Assembly: GCF_041435095.1 (NCBI RefSeq) | Contig: NZ_CP108025.1 | Span: 4,712,001 to 4,776,000 of the forward strand | Origin: Kitasatospora sp. NBC_00315 | GTDB lineage: Bacteria > Actinomycetota > Actinomycetes > Streptomycetales > Streptomycetaceae | Direction of reading: 5' to 3' | DNA length: 64,000 nt | Shown: one piece after another, positions 49,230 to 58,728 of the stretch | Position numbering within the stretch: the stretch's first letter is position 1 | How the letters are laid out: each line of letters opens with the position of its first letter | Translations under genes and position numbers: made by a program | Notes under the pieces: generated by a model | What the model was told of the DNA's origin: nothing | Database searches by the model: none | The model's input: the letters and a program-made list of their open reading frames with translations, nothing else

Positions 49230-49583
49230 TCAGGACGCGGCGGCGCTCTCGTACTGCTCGCGGATGTTGCTGGGGACGCGGCCGCGGTCGTTGACCTCCA
49301 GGCCCTGCTCCTTCGCCCAGGCACGGATCTTCGCCGTGTCCGGAGCGCCTGCCGCGGGACGGGCCGCGGTGCCGCGGCTGCTGGTGCGGCGGGCACTGGT
49401 GAGGCGGCCGCTCTGCTTGCGACCCTTCTCGACGTACGGGGCCAGCAGCCCGCGAAGCTTCTCTGCGTTCGTGCTCTTCAGATCGATCTCGTAGGCAACG
49501 CCGTCGAGAGCGAACGTCACCGTCTCGTCCGCCGAACCGCCGTCGAGATCGTCTTCAAGAATGACCTGCACCCTCTGCGCCAC
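49230..49583 (-). CDS. lsr2: nucleoid-associated protein Lsr2
   Basis: Silences AT-rich, often acquired, DNA in actinobacteria. The 117-residue protein has the N-terminal dimerisation strands (AQRVQVILEDDLDGGSADETVTFALDG), a basic linker and the C-terminal DNA-binding domain with the AT-hook-like RGR in KEQGLEVNDRGRVPSNIREQY. Streptomycetes carry Lsr2 and the paralog LsrL; this one has the clpC-linked position of Lsr2. Confidence 0.93.
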   Translation of the reverse strand: MAQRVQVILEDDLDGGSADETVTFALDGVAYEIDLKSTNAEKLRGLLAPYVEKGRKQSGRLTSARRTSSRGTAARPAAGAPDTAKIRAWAKEQGLEVNDRGRVPSNIREQYESAAAS

Positions 49584-49677
49584 GGGCTTCCCTTTCCGCG
49601 TAAACGACCCATTGCCTTGAGGAAAGGAAACCGCCTTTCTGCGGAAAACACAAACCCCTGTCCCGATCGGGGTCCGT

Positions 49678-50214
49678 TCACAGGTGCAGCAGCATGCGCG
49701 AGTTGCCCAGAGTGTTGGGCTTCACACGCTCCAGGTCGAGGAACTCCGCAACACCTTCATCGTACGAGCGGAGAAGTTCTTCATAGACATCCGTAGCGAT
49801 CGCCGCCGGATCTGTCGTACCATCATCGGCTTCGTGGACCTCGCCGATCTCGACGAAACCGTGTTTCGCGAAGAAGGCGACCTCGAACGTCAGGCAGAAA
49901 ATCCGACGTACGCCGAGCCAGCGCGCGGTCTGCAGCAGCTTCTCCAGCAACAGGTGGCCCACGCCCTTGCCCAGGCAGGACGGGTCGACCGCCAGAGTGC
50001 GGACCTCGGCCAGATCCTCCCACATCACGTGCAGGGCGCCGCAGGCCACGACCAGGCCGGTGTCGTCGCGCTCGGCGACCCAGAACTCCTGGACGGCCTC
50101 GAACAGTGTGACGGTCGGCTTGTCCAGCAGAATGCCGCCGCGTGAGTAGCCGTCGATGAGCCGGCGTACGGCCCGTACATCGGTGGTCCGCGCCCGGCGG
50201 ATGGTGACCTCCAT
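49678..50214 (-). CDS. GNAT-family amino-acid N-acetyltransferase
   Basis: A 178-residue GNAT acetyltransferase. The acetyl-CoA loop is VDPSCLGKGVGHLLLEKLL (motif Q/R-x-x-G-x-G/A), preceded by WEDLAEVRTLAV and followed by FFAKHGFVEIG. The family is that of short ArgA-type N-acetylglutamate synthases in actinobacteria, so arginine biosynthesis is plausible but not proven. The gene sits between a BlaI-type regulator (10 bases upstream) and lsr2. Confidence 0.82.
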   Translation of the reverse strand: MEVTIRRARTTDVRAVRRLIDGYSRGGILLDKPTVTLFEAVQEFWVAERDDTGLVVACGALHVMWEDLAEVRTLAVDPSCLGKGVGHLLLEKLLQTARWLGVRRIFCLTFEVAFFAKHGFVEIGEVHEADDGTTDPAAIATDVYEELLRSYDEGVAEFLDLERVKPNTLGNSRMLLHL

Positions 50215-50223
50215 GCCGGGACG

Positions 50224-50706
50224 TTATCGCGTCGGGGAGCCCTCGGTCCCACCGGTTTCCCCGGCGGCGGCGGCGCCGGGCGCCGGGGGCGCCGTATCGG
50301 CGGCGGTATCGGGCCCGCTATCGGCGGCGCTATCCGGCCCGGCGGGGAAGAGCGCGGCGACCCGGAGTGCGGCGCGCAGCGCCTCGCGTTGCCCGGGGGA
50401 CATCAGGCCGAAGAAGTGCACCAGGGCCGCCGCGGGATTGTCACTCGTCGCCCACGCGTCGTTCATCAGTGCCGCGGTGTAGGCCTCGCGGGAGGAGACC
50501 GGCTCATATCGATAGGCCCGGCCCACCTGCTCCCGGCGCAGCCAGCCCTTTCTGTGGAGCTTGTCGAGCACCGTCATCACGGTGGTGTACGCGATATCGC
50601 GTTCCGACTGCAGGTCGACCAGAACCTCGCGAACCGTGACCGGTCGGTTCCACTGCCAGACCCTGGTCATGATGTCGTTCTCTAGTTCACCGAGTTGCCG
50701 GACCAT
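50224..50706 (-). CDS. BlaI/MecI/CopY-family transcriptional regulator
   Basis: A 160-residue winged-helix repressor. The helix-turn-helix region (ELENDIMTRVWQWNRPVTVREVLVDLQSERDIAYTTVMTVLDKLHRKGWLRREQ) is typical of BlaI/MecI. The C-terminal part after about 120 is Ala/Pro/Asp-rich and low complexity. It has no BlaR-type sensor next to it. It is 10 bases from the acetyltransferase gene, so co-transcription is likely. Confidence 0.85.
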   Translation of the reverse strand: MVRQLGELENDIMTRVWQWNRPVTVREVLVDLQSERDIAYTTVMTVLDKLHRKGWLRREQVGRAYRYEPVSSREAYTAALMNDAWATSDNPAAALVHFFGLMSPGQREALRAALRVAALFPAGPDSAADSGPDTAADTAPPAPGAAAAGETGGTEGSPTR

Positions 50707-50805
50707 AGTGGGGCCAGGATAGGGAATGAATCGGGCAAATCTTGCTAAGCGGGATCAAACCGGCGCGCCGCCATCCGGAAAGGGATGACGGCGCGCGGTT
50801 CGGTT

Positions 50806-50832
50806 CCGCAGCCGGCGCGGGGCCGGCTGCGG
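50806..50832 (-). terminator. terminator after lysS and the micro-protein gene
   Basis: CCGCAGCCGGC and GCCGGCTGCGG, 5-base loop, directly behind the stop at 50836. A second imperfect hairpin (CGGCGCG/CGCGCCG arms) lies just beyond. Confidence 0.75.
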
Positions 50833-50835
50833 GCC

Positions 50836-50958
50836 TCAGTCGAGGCTGTCCTCCTTGGCCTTCTGGGTCCCGCCCTGGCTGCGGATGATGGCCCGCACCA
50901 GGAAGCCGAACCCGATCGCCATGACCAGCGGCGGAACGATCGCACTCACGTAGTCCAT
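50836..50958 (-). CDS. 40-residue single-helix membrane micro-protein coupled to lysS
   Basis: MDYVSAIVPPLVMAIGFGFLVRAIIRSQ is followed by a short acidic tail ending EDSLD. One transmembrane helix (IVPPLVMAIGFGFLV) with basic residues (RAIIR) behind it. The ATG begins 4 bases after the lysS stop, and the GAGGAG ribosome-binding site is inside the last lysS codons, so it is translationally coupled. A terminator follows at once. The small size leaves it out of most annotations; conservation in relatives is likely but was not tested. Confidence 0.7.
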   Translation of the reverse strand: MDYVSAIVPPLVMAIGFGFLVRAIIRSQGGTQKAKEDSLD

Positions 50959-50962
50959 CGGC

Positions 50963-52582
50963 TCACTCCTCGTCGCTCGTGGGCGCCGCGGCGGCGGCCG
51001 CCTTCGGCTCTGTCGTGCGCTGTTCGGGCTTCACCAGCGGGAAGAGCACCGTCTCGCGGATGTTCTTGCCGGTGAGCAGCATGATCAGGCGGTCCACCCC
51101 GAGGCCGAGGCCACCGGTCGGCGGCATCGCGTACTCCAGGGCCCGCAGGAAGTCCTCGTCCACCTGCATCGCCTCGACGTCCCCGCCCGCCGCCAGCAGC
51201 GACTGCGCGGTGAGGCGGGCGCGCTGCTCGACCGGGTCGACCAGCTCCGAGTAGGCGGTGCCGATCTCCGTACCGAAGATCACCAGGTCCCACTTCTCGG
51301 CCACGCCCGCGATCGAGCGGTGCCGCCGGGTCAGCGGCGAGACCTCGGTCGGGTAGTCCTTGATGAAGGTCGGCCGGATCGCGTTCTCCTCCAGCAGGCG
51401 CTCGACCATCTCCAGGACGATCTGGCCGTGGCCCCAGTCCTTCTCGAACGGGATGCCGTGCTCGGAGGCCAGCCGGCGCAGCTCCTCCACGCCGGTCTCC
51501 GGGGTCACCTCGGTGCCCAGGTGCGCGGAGATGCCCGGGTAGACGCCCACCTCGGCCCAGGGCTCGGCCAGGTCGATCTCGTGCTCGACGCCGTGCGGGT
51601 CCAGGCCCCGGATCACGGTGGTGCCCAGCGCGTCCCGGGCGGCGTTGATGATGGTGGCCCGGATCAGCTCGGCCTGGGTGTCGTAGTCGCCGTACGCCTC
51701 GTACGACTCCAGCGAGGTGAACTCGGGGTTGTGGGTCGAGTCCGCGCCCTCGTTGCGGAAGTTGCGGTTGATCTCGAAGACCTTCTCCGCGCCGCCGACC
51801 ACCAGCCGCTTGAGGTACAGCTCGGGCGCGATCCGCATGTAGAGGTCGATGCCGTACGCGTTGATGTGGGTCTTGAACGGGCGGGCGTTGGCGCCGCCGT
51901 GCACCGGCTGCAGCATCGGGGTCTCGACCTCGATGTAGCCGCGGTCCTCGTAGGTGCGGCGGATCGAGCGGACCACCCGGCTGCGCAGGTGCAGGATCTC
52001 GCGGGCCTCGGGGTTGACGATCAGGTCGACGTACCGCTGGCGGACCCGGGCCTCCGGGTCCGTCAGGCCCTTGTGCTTGTCCGGCAGCGGCCGCAGGCAC
52101 TTGGCGGTGAGCGCCCAGCGGTCGACCATCACGGACAGCTCGCCGCGCTTGGAGGTGATCACCTCGCCCTCGACGCCCACCTGGTCGCCGAGGTCGATGT
52201 CGGACTTCCAGGCGGCCAGCCGCTCCGGGCCCAGCTTGTCCAGGGAGAGCATCACCTGGAGGTCCCCGGAGCCGTCCCGCAGGGTGGCGAAGCAGAGCTT
52301 GCCGCCGGTACGGGCCAGCACGACCCGGCCGGTCACACCGGCCCGCTCGCCGGTCGCGACGTCCGGCTCCAGGTCGGGGTGCTTGGCGCGCAGGTCGGCG
52401 ATGGTGGTGGTGCGGGGGAACCCGACCGGGTACGGGTCGACGCCGGCCGCCCGGAGCCGGTCCAGCTTCTCGCGCCGGACGCGCATCTGCTCGGGAAGGT
52501 CGTCGGTCGGGGACGACGGGGGCACGGAGCTCCCTGCAGGGGCGGCGGCGGGTGACGGGGGGGCGGTGCTCTGATCGCTCAC
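50963..52582 (-). CDS. lysS: lysyl-tRNA synthetase (class II)
   Basis: Charges tRNA-Lys. The 539-residue protein has an N-terminal disordered Pro/Ala/Ser tail, an OB-fold anticodon-binding domain (VTGRVVLARTGGKLCFATLRDGSGDLQV), class II motif 1 (PEAREILHLRSRVVRSIRRTYEDRGYIEVETPML), motif 2 (FEINRNFRNEGADSTHNPEFTSLE) and motif 3 (PPTGGLGLGVDRLIMLLTGKNIRET). GTG start. Followed by a 40-residue micro-protein gene. Confidence 0.96.
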   Translation of the reverse strand: MSDQSTAPPSPAAAPAGSSVPPSSPTDDLPEQMRVRREKLDRLRAAGVDPYPVGFPRTTTIADLRAKHPDLEPDVATGERAGVTGRVVLARTGGKLCFATLRDGSGDLQVMLSLDKLGPERLAAWKSDIDLGDQVGVEGEVITSKRGELSVMVDRWALTAKCLRPLPDKHKGLTDPEARVRQRYVDLIVNPEAREILHLRSRVVRSIRRTYEDRGYIEVETPMLQPVHGGANARPFKTHINAYGIDLYMRIAPELYLKRLVVGGAEKVFEINRNFRNEGADSTHNPEFTSLESYEAYGDYDTQAELIRATIINAARDALGTTVIRGLDPHGVEHEIDLAEPWAEVGVYPGISAHLGTEVTPETGVEELRRLASEHGIPFEKDWGHGQIVLEMVERLLEENAIRPTFIKDYPTEVSPLTRRHRSIAGVAEKWDLVIFGTEIGTAYSELVDPVEQRARLTAQSLLAAGGDVEAMQVDEDFLRALEYAMPPTGGLGLGVDRLIMLLTGKNIRETVLFPLVKPEQRTTEPKAAAAAAPTSDEE

Positions 52583-52702
52583 CCCACCAGGGTAGCCAGC
52601 CCGCGGGGGAGTTCCGCCACGGGATGTCCCCGGTGCGCCGCGGCGGTCCGGACCTGCCGCAGGGGGGCGGCGGCGCCACCCCCCTGCGTACCGCGGGCCC
52701 GG

Positions 52703-53446
52703 TCAGCCGGTGCCGGTGGCCAGCTCCAGCTCCTCGTCGGCGGGCTCGGGGCGGGCCGGGGGCCTGGGGCGCCGGCCGAAGAGTTCGGCCGGGGTCGGCA
52801 TCCTGGCGGGCTGCGGGGGGTCCTCCGGGCGGCTCGTCGGCGCGGGCGCGGCCTTGGGGGTGGGGGAGTCGGCGGGGCTGCTCATCGGGATCCGTCCTCC
52901 GGTGGTGGTGGTGCCGGCAAGGGCGAGCTGGGCGCTCGGTGGTCCGGCGGGACTGGGTACGGCCGTGAGGTGGCGCTGGCCCGAGGTGAGGGCCAGGCGT
53001 TCGCGGACGGCGGCCTCGGCGAGCGCGTGGCAGCGCCCGGCCAGGCGGGAGCGCCGGGAGCGCTCGGCGTCGCCGCAGGGCAGCCGGGAGAGGATGCGCA
53101 GGGCGGTGAGGTCCTCGGGGCCGGGGAGGTAACCGTCGGTGACGGCGTCCTCCAGTCGTTCGAGGTAGCCGCCGGCGCCCCCGGGCAGCGCCGACCGGTA
53201 GCGGGCCAGGTCGGCCAGCAGGAAGGCGCGCAGCCGGCCGCCCTCCCGTACGGCCTCGTCGATCGCCTCGGTCAGGCGGAGCGCCTCCTGGACGTCCTCC
53301 GCCCACAGGCCGTCGCACGGGCGGCCGAGGACGGACAGCTGGGCGGGCACCGCAGGGTGCAGGGCTTGGGCGAGGGCGCGGCGCAGGACGCGGACTTCGT
53401 CGGCGCTGAAGGCCATGCCGCCGCGCGATCCGTGTGGCGTAGGCAT
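52703..53446 (-). CDS. conserved actinobacterial hypothetical protein
   Basis: A 247-residue protein. The first 160 residues are helical (AFSADEVRVLRRALAQALHPAVPAQLSVLGR, LLADLARYRSALPGGAGGYLERLEDA), and the last 80 are Pro/Ala/Thr-rich. No enzyme motif. It lies between coaX and lysS on the same strand, but 300 bases from coaX. The MAFS methionine at about 53416 is an alternative start. Confidence 0.55.
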   Translation of the reverse strand: MPTPHGSRGGMAFSADEVRVLRRALAQALHPAVPAQLSVLGRPCDGLWAEDVQEALRLTEAIDEAVREGGRLRAFLLADLARYRSALPGGAGGYLERLEDAVTDGYLPGPEDLTALRILSRLPCGDAERSRRSRLAGRCHALAEAAVRERLALTSGQRHLTAVPSPAGPPSAQLALAGTTTTGGRIPMSSPADSPTPKAAPAPTSRPEDPPQPARMPTPAELFGRRPRPPARPEPADEELELATGTG

Positions 53447-53744
53447 GGGTTGACACTACGTGAGGAATATCCGATTTGTCGGTCGTGTCGCGCCAAGACG
53501 CCCGTTTGGCTCGAAACGATCACCGCGGCGCCGTCGGCACGGCCGTGACCAGCGGCGCGGCACCTCGGCGGGCGGCCTTTCACGACGCCCGGCGCGTACC
53601 GCGGCCGACGCCCGGCGCGGGGGCCGGACGGCCCGCCCGCGTCCCGCCGGATCCGCCGCCCCACCGCCTCGACCGGGGTGGGCGGCGCGGGGGCCGGTCG
53701 CGACGCCCGGGCGGTCGAGGCACGGCCGGGCCCGTCCGGTCCGC

Positions 53745-54536
<792 letters not shown>

Positions 54537-54575
54537 GAGGTCCCGTAACGGCTAGAAGGGGTCTGGGACGGGGGA

Positions 54576-55547
54576 TTACGGACGCAGGTCCAGGCCGATG
54601 TCGAGGATCGGCGAGGAGTGCGTCAGGGCGCCCACGGCCAGGTAGTCGACACCAGTCTCCGCGACCTCGCGCGCGGTGGCCAGGGTGAGTCCGCCGGAGG
54701 CCTCCAGCCTGGCGCGGCCGGCTACCAGGGCGACGGCCTCCTTCAGCTGCGGGACGCTGAAGTTGTCCAGCAGGATCAGGTCGGCGCCGGCCTCCAGCAC
54801 CGGCGGGATCTGCTCCAGGGTGTCCACCTCGACCTCGACCGGCAGCTCCGGGTACGCGGCCCGCACGGCCCGGAACGCCTCGGCCACGCCGCCGGCGGCG
54901 ACCACGTGGTTGTCCTTCACCAGCGCCGCGTCCGACAGCGCCATCCGGTGGTTGGCGCCGCCGCCGCAGCGCACCGCGTACTTCTGCAGCGCGCGCAGGC
55001 CCGGGTGGGTCTTGCGGGTGTCCCGCACGACCGCGCCGGTGCCCTCCAGGGCGTCGGCCCAGGCGCGGGTGGCGGTGGCGATGCCGGAGAGGTGGCAGAG
55101 CAGGTTGAGGGCGCTGCGCTCGGCGGTGAGCAGGTCGCGGGTGCGGCTCCGGACCGAGAGCAGCAGCTGCCCGGCCTCGACCCGGTCGCCGTCCTGGACG
55201 TGCCGCTCGACCTCGAACTCCTCCTCGCAGACCAGCGAGACCACGGCCTCGGCGATCCGCAGGCCGCTGACCACGCCGGCCTCGCGGGCGGTGAAGTCGG
55301 CGGTGGCGACGGCGTCGGCGGGCACGGTCGCCACCGAGGTGACGTCCTCGCCGCCGGCCAGGTCCTCGGCCAGCGCCAGCGTCGCGACGTCCTCGACCTC
55401 GACCGGGTCCAGGCCGGCCTCCTCCAGCAGCTCGGCGAGCTGCGGGTCCAGGCCGGTCTCGTAGCCGTCGCCGTCCCCGCAGGCGCAGCCGTCTCCGCAG
55501 CCGCCGCTCGCGTCGGCCAGCGGGAGTTCCTCGTGGGTGTGGGACAT
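54576..55547 (-). CDS. nadC: nicotinate-nucleotide pyrophosphorylase (carboxylating)
   Basis: Turns quinolinate and PRPP into nicotinate mononucleotide. The 323-residue protein has the QPRTase core (ARTRDLLTAERSALNLLCHLSGIATATRAW, DTRKTHPGLRALQKYAVRCGGG, HRMALSDAALVKDNHV). The N terminus is unusual: residues 1-30 contain H3, H5, C17, C21 and C23 in a Gly-rich stretch (GGCGDGCACGDG), which looks like a metal-binding extension. Start is ATG 55547, 3 bases after the nadB stop. Confidence 0.93.
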   Translation of the reverse strand: MSHTHEELPLADASGGCGDGCACGDGDGYETGLDPQLAELLEEAGLDPVEVEDVATLALAEDLAGGEDVTSVATVPADAVATADFTAREAGVVSGLRIAEAVVSLVCEEEFEVERHVQDGDRVEAGQLLLSVRSRTRDLLTAERSALNLLCHLSGIATATRAWADALEGTGAVVRDTRKTHPGLRALQKYAVRCGGGANHRMALSDAALVKDNHVVAAGGVAEAFRAVRAAYPELPVEVEVDTLEQIPPVLEAGADLILLDNFSVPQLKEAVALVAGRARLEASGGLTLATAREVAETGVDYLAVGALTHSSPILDIGLDLRP

Positions 55548-55550
55548 GAC

Positions 55551-57227
55551 TTACCGCTCCTCGGGAGTACTGACGGGGGTGCCGCTCGCGGTGGCGAGGG
55601 TGGTGACCAGGTGGCGCCGCCACCGCGCGTCGTCCCGCTCGGGGAAGTCCTCGCGCCAGTGGCAGCCGCGGGTCTCCTCGCGCTGGGCGGCCGCCGCGAC
55701 CATGGCGGAGGCGACCAGGTGGAGGTTGGCGGCCTCCCAGGTCTCCACCCGGGGGTCGGCCGGCTTCTCGTCGGCCAGCTGCGCGTACGCCTGCTCGCCG
55801 AGCGAGGCGAGGCCGGCGGCGGTCGCCGCCATGCTGGCGGCCGAGCGCAGTACGCCCGCGCCGGACGACATCAGCCGCTGGATCTCGGCCCGCGCCTCCG
55901 GCGCCGGCAGCGGCACGGCGCGCGCCGTCCGGGCGGCCGCGACGTCCACCGAGCGCTCCGGCAGCTCGCCGGCGGCGTGCCGGGCGGTGAGGTCGGCGGC
56001 GATCCGCTCGGCGAAGACCAGGCCCTCCAGCAGCGAGTTGGAGGCGAGCCGGTTGGCGCCGTGCACGCCGGTGCAGGCCACCTCGCCGCAGGCGTACAGG
56101 CCCGGCACGGTGGTGCGGCCGAGCAGGTCGGTGCGGACGCCGCCGGAGGCGTGGTGCGCGGCCGGGGCGACCGGGATCAGCTCGGTCACCGGGTCGATGC
56201 CGTGCGAGCGACAGGACGCCAGGATGGTCGGGAAGCGCTCCTCCCACATCGAGGCGCCGAAGTGCCGCCCGTCCAGGTACATGTGCTCGGCGCCCTTGAG
56301 CTGCATCTGCCGGGTGATCGCCTTGGCGACGATGTCGCGCGGGGCGAGTTCGTTCAGCTCGTGCCGGCCGACCATGAAGCGGTGCTCGTCGGCGTCGACC
56401 AGGTACGCGCCCTCGCCGCGGACCGCCTCCGAGACCAGCGGCTGCTGGCCCTGGGCCTCCGGGCCCAGCCAGAGCACGGTCGGGTGGAACTGGACGAACT
56501 CCAGGTCGGTGGCCTCGGCACCGGCGCGCAGCGCCAGCGCGACGCCGTCGCCGGTGGAGACCGCCGGGTTGGTGGAGGCCGAGAAGACCTGGCCCATGCC
56601 GCCGGTGGCGAGCACCACGGCGCGGGCCCGGATGGCGCCCACGCCGTCGCGCTGGCCCTCGCCCATCACGTGCAGGGTCAGGCCGGCCGCGTGGCCGTCC
56701 GGGTCGGTCAGCAGGTCCAGCACCAGGGCGTGCTCGATCAGCTCCAGGCCGGGGTCGCTGCGCACGGCCGAGACCAGGGCGCGCGATATCTCGGCCCCGG
56801 TGGCGTCGCCGCCGGCGTGTGCGATCCGGCGCCGGTGGTGGCCGCCCTCGCGGGTGAGCAGGATCTCGCCGTCGGTGTCCAGGTCGAAGGCGGCGCCGGT
56901 GGCGATCAGGTGCCGGACGGCCTCGGGGCCCTCGGTCACCAGCGTGCGGACGGCCTCCTCGTCGCAGAGGCCGGCGCCGGCCACCAGGGTGTCGTCCAGG
57001 TGCTGCTCGGGGGTGTCCCCCTCGCCCAGGGCGGCGGCGATGCCGCCCTGGGCCCAGCGGGTGGAGCCGTCGTCCAGCATCGCCTTGGTGACCACCATGG
57101 CGCGCAGGCCGGCCTTGCGGACGTTGAGGGCGACGGTGAGTCCGGCAACGCCCGAGCCGACCACCACGACGTCGGTGGTGGTCGTCCAGCCGGGGGCGGG
57201 GGCGGTGAGGCGATGTGAGGGTGACAT
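55551..57227 (-). CDS. nadB: L-aspartate oxidase
   Basis: FAD enzyme making iminoaspartate for quinolinate. The 558-residue protein has the dinucleotide fold near the start (VVVVGSGVAGLTVALNVRKAGLRAMVV), the TRWAQGGIAAAL segment, the catalytic Arg/His region and the helical C-terminal domain. No nadA is in the window, so quinolinate synthase is elsewhere. ATG 57227 is favoured; a TTG 9 bases earlier has only a 3-base spacing to AAGGAG. Confidence 0.94.
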   Translation of the reverse strand: MSPSHRLTAPAPGWTTTTDVVVVGSGVAGLTVALNVRKAGLRAMVVTKAMLDDGSTRWAQGGIAAALGEGDTPEQHLDDTLVAGAGLCDEEAVRTLVTEGPEAVRHLIATGAAFDLDTDGEILLTREGGHHRRRIAHAGGDATGAEISRALVSAVRSDPGLELIEHALVLDLLTDPDGHAAGLTLHVMGEGQRDGVGAIRARAVVLATGGMGQVFSASTNPAVSTGDGVALALRAGAEATDLEFVQFHPTVLWLGPEAQGQQPLVSEAVRGEGAYLVDADEHRFMVGRHELNELAPRDIVAKAITRQMQLKGAEHMYLDGRHFGASMWEERFPTILASCRSHGIDPVTELIPVAPAAHHASGGVRTDLLGRTTVPGLYACGEVACTGVHGANRLASNSLLEGLVFAERIAADLTARHAAGELPERSVDVAAARTARAVPLPAPEARAEIQRLMSSGAGVLRSAASMAATAAGLASLGEQAYAQLADEKPADPRVETWEAANLHLVASAMVAAAAQREETRGCHWREDFPERDDARWRRHLVTTLATASGTPVSTPEER

Positions 57228-57244
57228 GGCGTTCAAGGGCTCCT

Positions 57245-57694
57245 TCAGCGACCGGCCGTGGGGGCGGCGGTGTCCGGGTTACCGTACGCCCGATCGCCGC
57301 GGAGCAGCCCGCTGCCCTCGGGGGCCTCGGCGGCGTCCGTGCCGTAACCGGTGACCCGGTTGTCGGCGTCGACGAAGACCACGCTGGGCACGTAGCCCTT
57401 GGCCTCGGCGCTGTCCATCTGCCCGTAGGCGATCAGGATCACCAGGTCGCCGGGGTGGACGAGCCGGGCGGCGGCGCCGTTGATGCCGATGACGCCCGAG
57501 CCGCGCGGGCCCGCGATGGTGTAGGTCTCCAGGCGGGCGCCGTTGTTGATGTCGACGATGTGGACCAGCTCCCCGGGGAGCAGGTCGGCCGCGTCCAGAA
57601 GGTCCTCGTCCACCGTCACCGAGCCGACGTAGTGCAGGTCGGCCTGGGTGACGGTGGCCCGGTGGATCTTGGACTTGAGCATGGTGCGGAGCAT
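57245..57694 (-). CDS. panD: aspartate 1-decarboxylase
   Basis: Makes beta-alanine for pantothenate. The 149-residue proenzyme has the self-cleavage site G24-S25 in LHYVGSVTVDE, where Ser becomes the pyruvoyl group. GAAARLVHPGDLVILIAYGQMD is the conserved core. The C-terminal extension of about 25 residues (PEGSGLLRGDRAYGNPDTAAP) is longer than in E. coli. ATG 57694 with GGAGG 10 bases upstream. 17 bases before nadB. Confidence 0.95.
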   Translation of the reverse strand: MLRTMLKSKIHRATVTQADLHYVGSVTVDEDLLDAADLLPGELVHIVDINNGARLETYTIAGPRGSGVIGINGAAARLVHPGDLVILIAYGQMDSAEAKGYVPSVVFVDADNRVTGYGTDAAEAPEGSGLLRGDRAYGNPDTAAPTAGR

Positions 57695-57819
57695 TCGGGT
57701 CACGCCTCCAGGGGGTGTCCCCGGCCGCCGGGCCGGGGGAGAGTGCATGCCATCACTACGGCTGTGGGTGGGGGTCGTCCCGGCCGGACGGCGCCGGTCC
57801 GGGTCGTTTCCGACCGTGT

Positions 57820-58728
57820 TTAGCGGACGATGATGCGGACGTTGTCGATCAGGCGGGTGGGGCCCACCTTCGCGGCCACCGCCAGCACCGCCTCGCCCTG
57901 GAAGTCGTCCGCCGCTTCGGTGAAGTCGTCGGGGTCGATCAGGGCGAGGTAGTCAAGGGTGACACCCTCGGCGCCGTCGAGAACGGCCGAGGCCGCCTCG
58001 CGGACCGCCTCGGGCCCCCGCGCCGCCGCGTCGCGGCCGGCGAACAGGGCCCGGGAGAGCACGAGCGCCTGCTCGCGCTCGGGCTCGGAGAGGAAGCGGT
58101 TGCGGGAGGAGCGGGCCATGCCGTCCTCCTCGCGGACGGTCGGCACGCCGATCACCTCGACGTCGAAGTCCAGGTCGGCCACCATCCGCTGGACGATCGC
58201 CAGCTGCTGCGCGTCCTTCTCCCCGAAGAACGCGAAGTCCGGGTCGGTGATGTGCAGCAGCTTCGCCACCACGGTCAGCATCCCGTCGAAGTGGCCCGGG
58301 CGGGTGGCACCCTCGAAGCGCTCGCCCATCGGGCCGGCCGACAGCCGCACCTGCGGCTCGCCGTTCGGGTAGACCTCCTCGACCAGCGGCGCGAACACGA
58401 CGTCCGCGCCGTGCTCCTCGGCCAGGCGGACGTCGGCGGCGAGCGTGCGCGGGTAGCGCTCCAGATCCTCGCCGGCGCCGAACTGCAGCGGGTTCACGAA
58501 GACCGTCACGGCCACCCGGCCGTCCGCCCCGACCTGCTTGCGGGCGGCCCGGATCAGCGCGGCGTGGCCCTCGTGCAGGGCGCCCATGGTCATCACGACC
58601 GCGTTGTCCACCGGCTCCTCGTCCGGCCAGAAGGCGGGCTCGAAGTCGGCGACGGTGTGGGTGAGCGCGACCTTGCGCACCTTCGTCGCCCTGAGCGGCT
58701 GCCCGCCGCGCTGGTTCTTGCCCGCCAT
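57820..58728 (-). CDS. panC: pantothenate synthetase
   Basis: Joins pantoate and beta-alanine with ATP. The 302-residue protein has the nucleotide-fold motif MGALHEGHAALI (H-x-G-H), NPLQFGAGEDLERYPRTL, FFGEKDAQQLAIVQRMV and the MARSSRNRFLS (KMSKS-like) loop. Its ATG shares one base with the stop of the DUF2520 gene upstream (TGATG), so translation is coupled. Confidence 0.95.
   Translation of the reverse strand: MAGKNQRGGQPLRATKVRKVALTHTVADFEPAFWPDEEPVDNAVVMTMGALHEGHAALIRAARKQVGADGRVAVTVFVNPLQFGAGEDLERYPRTLAADVRLAEEHGADVVFAPLVEEVYPNGEPQVRLSAGPMGERFEGATRPGHFDGMLTVVAKLLHITDPDFAFFGEKDAQQLAIVQRMVADLDFDVEVIGVPTVREEDGMARSSRNRFLSEPEREQALVLSRALFAGRDAAARGPEAVREAASAVLDGAEGVTLDYLALIDPDDFTEAADDFQGEAVLAVAAKVGPTRLIDNVRIIVR

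Noticed and set aside
48578..49294. Plus-strand gene in the clpC-lsr2 spacer
   Set aside because: No recognisable domain, no ribosome-binding site, runs antisense into lsr2.
54618..57218. Long plus-strand open frame opposite nadC and nadB
   Set aside because: Antisense to two certain genes; high Gly/Arg/Val/Asp repeats typical of shadow frames.
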